This document shows, in pieces, positions 9,905 to 17,923 of a stretch of DNA of 64,000 nucleotides. Numbering within the stretch: the first letter of the stretch is position 1; each line of letters opens with the position of its first letter. Source of the stretch: Pueribacillus sp041725775 (GTDB lineage: Bacteria > Bacillota > Bacilli > Bacillales > UBA6769); the NCBI RefSeq assembly GCF_041725775.1, contig NZ_JBEUEL010000012.1:1-64000 (forward strand). Direction: 5' to 3'. Below the pieces are notes generated by a model. It saw nothing but the letters and a program-made list of their open reading frames with translations, ran no database searches and was not told the DNA's origin. Both the position numbers and the translations under genes were made by a program.

Positions 9905-9932
9905 AAGAGTGGGGAGTCCCCACTCTTTCGTT
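9905..9932 (+). terminator. Strong hairpin between polC and rimP
   Basis: AAGAGTGGGG (9905-9914) pairs perfectly with CCCCACTCTT (9918-9927) over a 3-base loop, followed by TCGTTTT. It can terminate polC, and could also act as an attenuator for a transcript begun at the promoter-like site at 9839. Confidence 0.85.
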
Positions 9933-9976
9933 TTGGTCTATATCATATCACCGAAAATGTTAGGAGGAGGATGGAG

Positions 9977-10450
9977 ATGGGGCAAAGTGTTACTCAATTA
10001 ACCGAGCAAGTAGTCGCACCAATCTTAGCTGAAATGGATCTCGAACTTGTTGATGTCGAGTACGTAAAGGAAGGAAAGAGTTGGTTTCTCCGCGTGTATA
10101 TTGACTCCAAAAATGGTGTTGATATTGAAGACTGTCAACTTGTAAGCGAACAGCTTAGTCAAAAACTTGATGAACATGATCCGATTCAACAAGCCTATTT
10201 TCTAGAAGTTTCTTCTCCAGGTGTTGAAAGACCTTTAAAGAAAATCGAGCATTTCGAAAAGGCTGTTGGCAAACAAGTTTATATAAAAACGTACGAGCAC
10301 ATTGAAGGTAATAAAACATTTGAAGGCAAGCTCATTCACTTTGATGGAGAAGTTGCAACAGTTGAATGGAGCGAGAAACATCGAGTTAATCAAACAGAAA
10401 TACCATACAAAAAAATAGCTAGTGCAAGGCTTGCTGTTACGTTTAATTAG
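9977..10450 (+). CDS. rimP: Ribosome maturation factor RimP
   Basis: Helps assemble the 30S subunit. The 157-residue protein carries the family stretches LELVDVEYVKEGKSWFLRV and YFLEVSSPGVERPLKK in the N-terminal domain and an SH3-like C-terminal domain ending KIASARLAVTF. I use the ATG at 9977 (MGQSV) because AGGAGG (9962-9967) is 9 bases upstream; the ATG at 9971 is only 3 bases away. It opens the nusA operon as in other Bacillaceae. Unusually, about 400 bases of non-coding DNA separate it from nusA, where B. subtilis has a short gap. Confidence 0.94.
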   Translation: MGQSVTQLTEQVVAPILAEMDLELVDVEYVKEGKSWFLRVYIDSKNGVDIEDCQLVSEQLSQKLDEHDPIQQAYFLEVSSPGVERPLKKIEHFEKAVGKQVYIKTYEHIEGNKTFEGKLIHFDGEVATVEWSEKHRVNQTEIPYKKIASARLAVTFN

Positions 10451-10853
10451 CTACTAATGCGTGCACGAAATGGAGGTAACGAGAGGCAAAGTTGATTACA
10501 TACGTAACGTCCTGCGATTGCAGTTACTAGGAATATATTCAAGTCGTACACTTGTTGTACCGTAGGCAACACCATAGCTGAATTTTTGTGCTTCTATCAC
10601 CGAGGAAGCTTGATTAAGCTACAGTTGTATAACATATTTGATAAAGTATTTTTGAACGAAGATACTATTAGTTGGAAAATAACGATTAGTGAGATTGATT
10701 TGGATTCAATTTACGTTTTTGAGTGTGGTAAACCCGTGATCACAATCGTGAGTCTCTGAACTTTTTGAACAACCTTTAGTAGTTAGGACATCTTAGAAGG
10801 TTTAAACTGTTCAAGTATATTGAGCCTTGTAACGTTAAAGGGGAGAAAACTAA
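10451..10853. repeat. Gene-free gap with degenerate repeat element B
   Basis: No reading frame of note is present. The segment shares words with other intergenic repeats of the window: TTGAACGAAG (10652-10661) recurs at 61948, and CTTTTTGAACA (10761-10771) recurs at 22810 in the right arm of element C. Small hairpins include AGCTT-GATT-AAGCT near 10610, and GAACAACCTT faces AAGGTTTAAACTGTTC near 10769-10816. The most likely reading is an old insertion into the rimP-nusA operon. No terminator that would split the operon was identified. Confidence 0.55.
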
Positions 10854-11957
10854 ATGAACACTGATTTGTTAGATGCACTGACAATGCTTGAAAAAGAAAA
10901 AGGAATTAGTAAAGATGTTATTATTGAAGCGATTGAAGCTGCCCTTATTTCTGCATATAAGCGTAATTTTAATCAAGCCCAAAATGTACGAATTGATTTC
11001 AATCAAGAAAATGGCAATATTCAAGTGTTCGCAAGAAAAGATGTCGTGGAAGAAGAAACGGATTCTCGTTTAGAAATCGCATTGAGCAAAGCACAAGAAA
11101 TGGATCCGAATTATGAAATTGGTGACGTTGTTGAAATTGAAGTGACACCGAGAAACTTTGGAAGGATTGCAGCACAAACAGCAAAGCAAGTTGTCACTCA
11201 ACGAGTTCGTGAAGCAGAAAGAGGAATCGTATACTCTGAGTTTATCGATCGTGAAGAAGATATCATAACAGGTATTGTTCAGCGCCATGATCATCGCTTT
11301 ATCTATGTTAACCTTGGCAAAGTTGAAGCTTTATTGCCAGCGAATGAACAAATGCCGAATGAAACGTACAACCAAAATGACCGAATTAAAGTGTACATTA
11401 CAAAAGTTGAAAAAACAACAAAAGGTCCTCAAGTGATGGTGTCTAGGACCCATCCAGGGTTGTTGAAACGATTATTCGAATTGGAAGTTCCAGAAATTTA
11501 CGATGGGACAGTTGAAATCAAATCGATTGCAAGAGAAGCTGGTGATCGATCCAAAATAGCAGTGTACGCTGAAAATCCAGAAATTGATGCTGTTGGATCA
11601 TGTGTAGGCCAAAAAGGACAACGGGTGCAAGCGATCGTCGATGAACTTAAAGGAGAAAAAATTGATATCGTTCACTGGTCTGAAGATCCGGTTGAATATG
11701 TTGCAAATGCATTGAGTCCGTCTAAAGTGCTTCATGTTGATGTAGATGAAGGAGAAAAAATGACGACCGTCGTTGTCCCAGATTACCAGCTTTCACTTGC
11801 GATTGGCAAACGTGGGCAAAATGCAAGACTTGCAGCGAAATTAACGGGTTGGAAAATTGACATAAAAAGTGAATCAGATGCAATTGAACTCGGATTATAT
11901 AACCCTAAAGACGATGAGTCCATAGAGTCACCTGATGATTCTGAAGACGAACGTTAG
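10854..11957 (+). CDS. nusA: Transcription elongation/termination factor NusA
   Basis: Binds RNA polymerase and modulates pausing, intrinsic termination and antitermination. The 367 residues comprise an N-terminal polymerase-binding domain, an S1 domain at about 135-200 and two KH domains (VGQKGQRVQAIVDEL and IGKRGQNARLAAKL mark their GxxG loops); like other Firmicute NusA it lacks the C-terminal acidic repeats of E. coli. The ATG follows AAAGGGGAG. It is 14 bases upstream of rnpM, in the conserved nusA-rnpM-rplGA-infB order. The acidic C-terminal tail (DDESIESPDDSEDER) is usual for the genus. Confidence 0.97.
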   Translation: MNTDLLDALTMLEKEKGISKDVIIEAIEAALISAYKRNFNQAQNVRIDFNQENGNIQVFARKDVVEEETDSRLEIALSKAQEMDPNYEIGDVVEIEVTPRNFGRIAAQTAKQVVTQRVREAERGIVYSEFIDREEDIITGIVQRHDHRFIYVNLGKVEALLPANEQMPNETYNQNDRIKVYITKVEKTTKGPQVMVSRTHPGLLKRLFELEVPEIYDGTVEIKSIAREAGDRSKIAVYAENPEIDAVGSCVGQKGQRVQAIVDELKGEKIDIVHWSEDPVEYVANALSPSKVLHVDVDEGEKMTTVVVPDYQLSLAIGKRGQNARLAAKLTGWKIDIKSESDAIELGLYNPKDDESIESPDDSEDER

Positions 11958-11971
11958 TCGAGGTGTTGTAT

Positions 11972-12250
11972 GTGAAAAAACGAAAAATACCATTAAGAAA
12001 ATGTGTTGTTACTCAAGAAATGAAACCGAAAAAGGAATTATTTCGAATTGTACGCTCTCCTGAAGGAGACATATTTATAGATGAGACAGGGAAAAGGTCA
12101 GGACGGGGTGCGTACGTATCAAAAGATGAAAAAGTAATTAAATTAGCGAAAGAAAAAAATAGTCTGTCGTCCCACTTAAAAGCAAATGTAAGTGCAAGCA
12201 TTTACGATGAACTGTTGGAGTTAGTTGAGAAAGAACGATCTTCGTCATGA
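11972..12250 (+). CDS. rnpM: YlxR/RnpM family RNA-binding protein
   Basis: Small basic protein (92 residues) of the YlxR family. B. subtilis YlxR has been reported to bind and modulate RNase P and was renamed RnpM. The family core is plain: RKCVVT near residue 9, then KKELFRIVR and the GRGAYV stretch. The GTG at 11972 (MKKRKIPLRKC) has GAGGTG six bases upstream; the frame opens earlier, but those starts overlap the Shine-Dalgarno. Its stop overlaps the start of the next gene (ATGA). Confidence 0.92.
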   Translation: MKKRKIPLRKCVVTQEMKPKKELFRIVRSPEGDIFIDETGKRSGRGAYVSKDEKVIKLAKEKNSLSSHLKANVSASIYDELLELVEKERSSS

Positions 12251-12555
12251 GTAAACAACAACAATTTTTTCAGCTACTTGGATTAGCGAACCGTGCCCGA
12301 AAAATTGTATCAGGTGAAGAATTTGTATTAAATGAAATTAGGAAACAGACTGTGAAACTTGTCATTTTGTCAAACGATGCATCTAAGGCAACGAAAAAAA
12401 AACTTCAAGATAAATGTTCGTACTACAAAGTGAAATTTGTTGAAGTGGGAGACCGAGTAATGCTTGGTCAAGCAATAGGGAAACAACAGCGTGTTGCGAT
12501 AGCCGTTTTAGATGAAGGAATTGCAACTAAATTACTCATCAAACTCGGTCAATAA
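12247..12555 (+). CDS. rplGA: L7Ae-family RNA-binding protein YlxQ
   Basis: A 102-residue member of the L7Ae/L30e/S12e family that binds kink-turn RNAs. The N-terminal LGLANRARKIVSGEE and the central LVILSNDASKATKKKL are the family motifs. It overlaps rnpM by 4 bases, so translation is probably coupled, and precedes infB by 15 bases. Whether it is a ribosomal protein in this organism is unknown; in B. subtilis it is non-essential. Confidence 0.93.
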   Translation: MSKQQQFFQLLGLANRARKIVSGEEFVLNEIRKQTVKLVILSNDASKATKKKLQDKCSYYKVKFVEVGDRVMLGQAIGKQQRVAIAVLDEGIATKLLIKLGQ

Positions 12556-12570
12556 CGTGGGGGTGAACAA

Positions 12571-14700
12571 ATGAGTAAGATGCGGATTTATGAATATGCA
12601 AAAAATAATCAATTAACAAGTAAACAAGTGATTGAAAAGTTACAATCATTAAATGTCAATGTATCGAATCATATGTCAACGATTGATCAAGAAACAGTTG
12701 AAAGGTTAAATAAAGAGTTTCATAAAGCAAAACAACAAGTACAAACAACCGGAACTGATCAAAACAAAAAAATACCGAAAGTAAAAGCTAAAGCTTCCAG
12801 TGAGCCACAGCAAAAAGATGAGAAAACTAAACCTGTGAAGAATACAAAAAAAGCAAATCAACTAAAACGAACTCAAGGCAAGAAAAAGTCTGAAGCACAT
12901 GCACATCATGCGAAAAAAAGGAAAGAAAGTCCTAAACAAAAGGAAACACCGAAAAAGATTACTCATGCAGGCACATTAACTGTAGCTGAATTAGCAAAGA
13001 AATTAAATAAAGAACCGTCTGAAATCATTAAAAAATTAATGCTTCTTGGTGTTATGGCAACAATTAACCAAGATTTAGACGCGGATGTAATAGAAATGGT
13101 TGCTACTGATTACGAAGTTGAAGTTGAAATTGAGGAAGTCTTTGAAGTTAGCGATTTTGAACGTTATGAGATTGAGGACAAAGAAAGTGACCTTCAATTA
13201 CGACCAGCAGTCGTTACCATTATGGGTCATGTTGACCATGGAAAGACAACCTTGCTTGATTCCATTAGACAGACGAGAGTAACCGAAACAGAGGCAGGAG
13301 GAATTACGCAACATATCGGTGCCTATCAGATTGAAGAAGACGGAAAAAAAATTACGTTCCTTGATACACCTGGTCACGCCGCATTTACAACGATGCGAGC
13401 GCGAGGCGCGAAAATTACTGACCTTACAATTTTAGTTGTTGCGGCAGATGACGGTGTCATGCCACAAACGATTGAGGCAATTAATCATGCTAAAGCTGCT
13501 GAGGTGCCAATCATTGTTGCAGTCAATAAAATCGATAAAGAAACCGCTAATCCTGATCGCGTCATGCAAGAATTAACAGAGCATGGTTTAGTGCCTGAAG
13601 ATTGGGGCGGTGATACTATATTCGTTCCACTGTCCGCATTAAAAAAAGAAGGAATCGATGATCTTCTTGAAATGATTTTACTCGTTGCTGAGATGGAGGA
13701 ATTAAAAGCGAATCCAAATCGATTTGCAACGGGGACAGTCATCGAAGCTGAGCTTGACAAAGGAAGAGGAGCAGTCGCAACACTGCTTGTACAAAATGGT
13801 ACGCTAAAAATTCAAGACCCGATCGTCGTTGGAAATACGTACGGACGAGTTCGTGCAATGGTTAATGACCTTGGGAAACGTGTGAAAGAAGCGGGACCAT
13901 CTACGCCAGTTGAAATCACAGGTCTTCATGACGTACCACAAGCCGGTGATCAATTTATGGTGTTTAAAGATGAAAAAACAGCTCGCCAAGTCGGTGAGGC
14001 ACGTGCGGAAAAACAAAAATCCGCAGAGCGTCATGACACTTCAAAAGTAAGTCTTGATGAATTGTTTGAACAATTTAAAGATGAGGAAACAAAAGAGCTT
14101 AATATCATTGTAAAAGCTGACGTACAAGGGACAGCTGAAGCGCTCGTCGGCGCTCTCCAAAAAATTGACGTCGAAGGTACAAAAATCTCAATTATCCATT
14201 CAGGCGTAGGTGCAATTTCTGAGTCGGATATCATACTCGCTTCTGCGTCGAATGCAATTATTATCGGATTTAATGTTCGACCCGATAACAACGCGAAAAG
14301 GACAGCTGAAGCTGAAAAAGTAGAGATTCGACTCCATCGCATTATATACGATGCGATTGATGAAATTGAATTAGCGTTAAAAGGTATGCTCGATCCAGAA
14401 TATGAAGAGAAAGTCATCGGTCAAGCAGAAGTTCGTCAAACATTTAAAGTATCAAAACTTGGAACAATCGCTGGCTGTCACGTTACGGATGGAAAAGTAA
14501 CGAGAGATGCTGGAATCCGTTTAATTCGTGACGGTATCGTTATCCATGAAGGCAAAGTCGATACGTTACGGCGTTATAAAGACGATGTACGAGAAGTTCA
14601 AGCTGGTTATGAATGTGGAATTACGCTTGAGAAATTTAATGACATTAAAGAAGGCGATATATTCGAAGCTTTCGTCATGCAAGAAATTGAAAGAAAATGA
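12571..14700 (+). CDS. infB: Translation initiation factor IF-2
   Basis: GTPase that brings fMet-tRNA to the 30S initiation complex and promotes subunit joining. The 709-residue protein has an N-terminal IF2_N helical module, a lysine-rich low-complexity linker (about 60-130), a second IF2_N module, the G domain beginning near 218 (GHVDHGKTTLLDSI, then DTPGHAAF and NKID), and domains II, III and C2. The length resembles B. subtilis IF-2. A GTG/GGGGGTGA region precedes the ATG. The stop overlaps ylxP (ATGA). Confidence 0.97.
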   Translation: MSKMRIYEYAKNNQLTSKQVIEKLQSLNVNVSNHMSTIDQETVERLNKEFHKAKQQVQTTGTDQNKKIPKVKAKASSEPQQKDEKTKPVKNTKKANQLKRTQGKKKSEAHAHHAKKRKESPKQKETPKKITHAGTLTVAELAKKLNKEPSEIIKKLMLLGVMATINQDLDADVIEMVATDYEVEVEIEEVFEVSDFERYEIEDKESDLQLRPAVVTIMGHVDHGKTTLLDSIRQTRVTETEAGGITQHIGAYQIEEDGKKITFLDTPGHAAFTTMRARGAKITDLTILVVAADDGVMPQTIEAINHAKAAEVPIIVAVNKIDKETANPDRVMQELTEHGLVPEDWGGDTIFVPLSALKKEGIDDLLEMILLVAEMEELKANPNRFATGTVIEAELDKGRGAVATLLVQNGTLKIQDPIVVGNTYGRVRAMVNDLGKRVKEAGPSTPVEITGLHDVPQAGDQFMVFKDEKTARQVGEARAEKQKSAERHDTSKVSLDELFEQFKDEETKELNIIVKADVQGTAEALVGALQKIDVEGTKISIIHSGVGAISESDIILASASNAIIIGFNVRPDNNAKRTAEAEKVEIRLHRIIYDAIDEIELALKGMLDPEYEEKVIGQAEVRQTFKVSKLGTIAGCHVTDGKVTRDAGIRLIRDGIVIHEGKVDTLRRYKDDVREVQAGYECGITLEKFNDIKEGDIFEAFVMQEIERK

Positions 14701-14975
14701 TCGGTTTCGTTCGCTGTGAATGTTCTCTTTATGACGTCCATTCATTGAAAGAAAAACGAAGTATCGTGAAGTCGATCACTGCACGCTTAAAGCAACGCTT
14801 TAATGTTTCAGTGGCTGAATTAGACAACCAAGATGTTTGGCAACGAACGACGTTTGGAATTGCTGTCGTCTCCAATACTCGAAAAAGAACTGAACAAGAG
14901 CTTCAAAAAGCGATCAAAATGATTGAATCGGATTCAAGAATTGAAATCATTGAAACCGACTATGAATGGTTGTAA
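14697..14975 (+). CDS. ylxP: DUF503 family protein YlxP
   Basis: A 92-residue protein of unknown biochemical role, always found between infB and rbfA in Bacillaceae. Sequence hallmarks are the SLKEKRSIVKSI stretch near residue 16 and the VAELDNQDVWQRTTFG stretch in the middle. It starts inside the infB stop (ATGA overlap), suggesting translational coupling. The location in the operon suggests a link to translation or ribosome assembly, but this is only context. Confidence 0.9.
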   Translation: MIGFVRCECSLYDVHSLKEKRSIVKSITARLKQRFNVSVAELDNQDVWQRTTFGIAVVSNTRKRTEQELQKAIKMIESDSRIEIIETDYEWL

Positions 14976-15019
14976 CATTTTTCTGTAGACAACAACATTG
15001 TAGCTTGGGGGGTGAAAAG

Positions 15020-15367
15020 GTGAGTATGCGTGCGAACCGAGTAGCAGAACAAATGAAACAAGAACTGTCAGATATTATTAGTAGACGCTTAAAAGATCCA
15101 AGAGTCGGTTTTGTTACGATTACTGACGTTGATGTGACAGGAGATTTGCAACAAGCAAAAGTATATTTTACTGTCCTTGGCGATGAGGAAAAGAAAGCTA
15201 CTACAAAGGAAGCATTAGAAAAAGCGTCAGGCTTCATTCGCTCCGAAATAGGAAGTCGAATTCGACTTCGAAAAACACCTGAAATCTTTTTCGAGTTTGA
15301 TGAGTCGATCGATTATGGAAATCGAATTGAAAAATTACTGTCTGATTTAAATAAAGATAAACAATAA
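15020..15367 (+). CDS. rbfA: Ribosome-binding factor A
   Basis: Binds the 30S subunit during late maturation of 16S rRNA and cold adaptation. The 115-residue KH-like protein shows RVAEQMKQELSDIISRRLKD near the start, then GFVTITDVDVTGDLQQAKVY and the C-terminal ELRKTPEI-type stretch (LRKTPEIFFEFDESIDYG). I use the GTG at 15020 (MSMRANRV, as in B. subtilis), preceded by GGGGGGTGA. A perfect terminator follows at 15379, so the nusA operon may end here. Confidence 0.95.
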   Translation: MSMRANRVAEQMKQELSDIISRRLKDPRVGFVTITDVDVTGDLQQAKVYFTVLGDEEKKATTKEALEKASGFIRSEIGSRIRLRKTPEIFFEFDESIDYGNRIEKLLSDLNKDKQ

Positions 15368-15378
15368 TAAAAATATAC

Positions 15379-15413
15379 GGATAGACAATAGCAAAAGCTG
15401 TCTATCCTTTTTT
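15379..15413 (+). terminator. Rho-independent terminator after rbfA
   Basis: GGATAGACA (15379-15387) pairs perfectly with TGTCTATCC (15399-15407), followed by a run of T residues. The loop has an inner GC-AAAA-GC. Confidence 0.92.
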
Positions 15414-15446
15414 CAGTGAAGGGATAACGGAGTGACAAGCTGAGCA

Positions 15447-16367
15447 ATGAATACGTTGAATGGCATTTTACCATTAAATAAACCTAAAGGTATGACTTCA
15501 CACGACTGCGTCATGAAAATACGAAAACTATTAAACGTAAAAAAGATGGGTCATACAGGCACGCTTGATCCAGACGTAGACGGTGTATTACCGATTTGTA
15601 TCGGAAGAGCAACAAAAGTCGTAGAATATATGATGGAGTATCCGAAAACGTATGAGGCAGTTATTACACTTGGGATTGCCACAACGACAGAAGATGCGAC
15701 AGGTCAAGTGATTGCTAAAAAGGACATTACCTCACCGATTACACCTAAACAAATTCAGACTGTTCTTACTGAAATGGAAGGCAAAATTAAACAAGTTCCG
15801 CCAATGTATTCAGCTGTTAAAGTGAATGGCAAACGTTTATATGAGTATGCTTTTGAAGGAAAAACGATAGCAAGACCACAAAGAGAAGTAACTATTCATA
15901 AAATAGAATTATTAACGGATAAAGGTATTGACAATCATCAACGCTCTTTTCCGATCCGAGTAACTTGTTCTAAAGGAACGTATATTCGTACACTTGCTGT
16001 AGATATCGGGAAAAAACTTGGTTACCCAGCACATATGGAAAAATTAACACGGACAAAGTCCGGACCATTTATACTAGAAGAGACATGCACTTTTCGTGAA
16101 ATTGAACAAGCTGTATTGAATGAACAAATTCAAACACACTTACATTCGATTGACAAAGCGGTAGCACACTTTGAAAAGAAAGTGGTATCCGATATAGTAG
16201 CAGCGAAAATCGAAAACGGAACGGTCCTTCCCCAGTTTAAACATATGGAAAAAAAACGGTATACGATTTACAATACAGATGGAGAACTCCTTGCTATTTA
16301 CATACCTCATCCTGAAAAGCAAGGTTTGATGAAACCAGAAAAAATGATTAAAGTAAAGGGAAATTAG
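15447..16367 (+). CDS. truB: tRNA pseudouridine-55 synthase TruB
   Basis: Isomerises uridine 55 in the T-loop of tRNAs. The 306-residue protein has the N-terminal LNKPKGMTSHDCV, the catalytic-Asp motif GHTGTLDPDVDGVLPI and YEAVITLG, and a PUA-like C-terminal domain. The start is uncertain: the ATG at 15447 has only a distant GGAG, while a TTG three codons later (15456) would give the shorter N-terminus typical of B. subtilis TruB but has no better signal. It is followed by ribF after 11 bases. Confidence 0.95.
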   Translation: MNTLNGILPLNKPKGMTSHDCVMKIRKLLNVKKMGHTGTLDPDVDGVLPICIGRATKVVEYMMEYPKTYEAVITLGIATTTEDATGQVIAKKDITSPITPKQIQTVLTEMEGKIKQVPPMYSAVKVNGKRLYEYAFEGKTIARPQREVTIHKIELLTDKGIDNHQRSFPIRVTCSKGTYIRTLAVDIGKKLGYPAHMEKLTRTKSGPFILEETCTFREIEQAVLNEQIQTHLHSIDKAVAHFEKKVVSDIVAAKIENGTVLPQFKHMEKKRYTIYNTDGELLAIYIPHPEKQGLMKPEKMIKVKGN

Positions 16368-16378
16368 GGGTGGCCAAC

Positions 16379-17320
16379 TTGAAGACGATCAATCTCCAAT
16401 ATCCGCATGCTTTAGACGTACAACAATTAAAAGAAACTGTTGTTGCATTAGGCTACTTCGATGGGGTTCATTTAGGGCATCAAAAAGTCATTCAAACTGC
16501 AAAAGCCATTGCTAGAAAAAATCAATGGCAAACGGCTGTGATGACATTTCATCCACACCCAGCCATTGTTTTAGGAAAAGTTGACCGGATTGCTGCAATA
16601 ACCCCGCTGCGGGAAAAAGAAAAAGTGTTGAAAGAACTTGGTGTTGACATTTTATATGTCGTTACCTTCAATGAAACTTTCTCTAAACTGACTCCTCAGC
16701 AGTTTGTTGATGAATACATTATTAGTTTATCAATTAGGCATGTTGTAGCTGGTTTCGATTATACGTATGGACGTTTCGGTAAAGGAACGATGGCAACGAT
16801 GCCTGAACACACGCGAGGACAGTTCGAGATTACGACAGTCCAAAAAGTTGAGAAAGATAACGAAAAAATTAGTTCAACATTAATTCGCTCTTTCATTAGC
16901 GAAGGATATGTAGAACAACTTCCCAAATATTTAGGGAGATTTTACGAAATGAGCGGGATTGTCGTATCTGGCGAGAAAAGAGGAAGAACGATTGGTTTTC
17001 CGACTGCCAATTTATCAGTTTCTTCAGAGTACGTTTTCCCTAAAAAAGGTGTTTATGCTGTGAAAGTAACCTATGAGGGGCGTACATACAAAGGGGTTTT
17101 AAATATCGGGTATAAACCGACATTTCATAAGCAATTGCTGAAGCCTTCTATCGAAGTCCATATTTTAGATTTTAATGAATCGATATATGGTAAAAATCTT
17201 ACGATTGAGTGGAGAAAACGACTGCGTGATGAGAAAAAGTTTAATTCAATTGAAGAATTAGTTGAACAAATCAAAAAAGACAAAAATGAAGCGGAAGCAT
17301 ATTTTCAGTTTGCAATTTAA
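16379..17320 (+). CDS. ribF: Bifunctional riboflavin kinase / FAD synthetase
   Basis: Turns riboflavin into FMN and then FAD. N-terminal FAD-synthetase (nucleotidyltransferase) domain with GYFDGVHLGHQKVI near residue 27 and ISSTLIR; C-terminal flavokinase domain with GRTIGFPTANL and GVYAVKV. The TTG at 16379 gives the expected MKTINLQYP start and lies just after AGGGGTGG; the GTG at 16370 is part of that site. In B. subtilis the equivalent protein is named RibC. The 313-residue length is normal. Confidence 0.95.
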   Translation: MKTINLQYPHALDVQQLKETVVALGYFDGVHLGHQKVIQTAKAIARKNQWQTAVMTFHPHPAIVLGKVDRIAAITPLREKEKVLKELGVDILYVVTFNETFSKLTPQQFVDEYIISLSIRHVVAGFDYTYGRFGKGTMATMPEHTRGQFEITTVQKVEKDNEKISSTLIRSFISEGYVEQLPKYLGRFYEMSGIVVSGEKRGRTIGFPTANLSVSSEYVFPKKGVYAVKVTYEGRTYKGVLNIGYKPTFHKQLLKPSIEVHILDFNESIYGKNLTIEWRKRLRDEKKFNSIEELVEQIKKDKNEAEAYFQFAI

Positions 17321-17338
17321 GTAAAAAAAAGGTATGCT
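17310..17338 (+). promoter_or_regulatory. Candidate sigma-A promoter for rpsO
   Basis: TTGCAA (17310-17315) and TATGCT (17333-17338) are 17 bases apart, starting inside the ribF 3' end. It would give rpsO a leader of roughly 90 bases. Confidence 0.55.
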
Positions 17339-17344
17339 ACTAAC

Positions 17345-17434
17345 GTGAGATTTGAAAGAACCATTGCTTGGCAATTCGATTTCTCCGACGATTGCTAGGG
17401 AATTGGGGTTTTAAATGAAAAGGAGGTGAGCCGG
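17345..17434 (+). promoter_or_regulatory. rpsO leader, probable S15 autoregulatory RNA
   Basis: The 90-base untranslated leader contains complementary segments (GGCAATTCG region against GGGAATTGGGG, and CGATT/GACGATTG repeats) that can fold before the AGGAGGTGA ribosome binding site. In Bacillaceae, S15 represses its own mRNA through such a leader. I assign this by position and fold potential, not by matching a covariance model. Confidence 0.45.
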
Positions 17435-17704
17435 ATGGCACTTAGTCAAGAAGAAAAAAATCAAATTATTGCTGAATTTAAAACACACGAAAACGATACA
17501 GGCTCAGCAGAGGTTCAAATTGCGATTCTTACAAAACAAATTGACACATTGAATGAACATTTACGTGAACATAAAAAAGATCATCATTCTAGACGTGGTT
17601 TGTTAAAAATGGTAGGAAAGCGTCGCAATTTATTAACATATCTACGAAAAAAAGATGTTGCGCGTTATCGTGATCTTATTCAAAAACTCGGTTTACGCCG
17701 TTAG
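17435..17704 (+). CDS. rpsO: 30S ribosomal protein S15
   Basis: Primary 16S rRNA-binding protein of the 30S platform. The 89 residues match the family throughout: THENDTGSAEVQIAIL, LREHKKDHHSRRGLL and KMVGKRRNLLTYLR. The ATG at 17435 (MALSQEEK) is the family start; the in-frame GTG at 17426 is embedded in the AGGAGGTGA Shine-Dalgarno. It is followed by its own terminator and then pnp, the usual rpsO-pnp pairing. Confidence 0.97.
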   Translation: MALSQEEKNQIIAEFKTHENDTGSAEVQIAILTKQIDTLNEHLREHKKDHHSRRGLLKMVGKRRNLLTYLRKKDVARYRDLIQKLGLRR

Positions 17705-17711
17705 TTTAAAG

Positions 17712-17746
17712 AAAAGCGGGGAAATTATCCCTCGCTTTTTTATTTT
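17712..17746 (+). terminator. Terminator between rpsO and pnp
   Basis: AAAAGCGGGGA pairs with TCCCTCGCTTTT (one non-canonical position) and is followed by TTTATTTTTT. Some readthrough into pnp is likely, as in related genomes. Confidence 0.8.
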
Positions 17747-17763
17747 TTCGCATATTTTCTTTA

Positions 17764-17792
17764 TTTTACGTCAACTTAATTTAGGGTATAAT
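17764..17792 (+). promoter_or_regulatory. Candidate promoter for pnp
   Basis: A consensus TATAAT (17787-17792) lies 17 bases after a poor -35 (TTTTAC, 17764-17769). It lies downstream of the rpsO terminator and about 130 bases before pnp. Confidence 0.45.
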
Positions 17793-17923
17793 AGAACAAG
17801 CGTGTCATTAGCAATATTTAATTTAACAAGCATTATTTACATATTAAAGGATGGAACAAACGAAGAAAATTAATCTAAGAGGACGAATGATAACGAATCA
17901 GTCTGAGAGGGGTACTCAAAATT

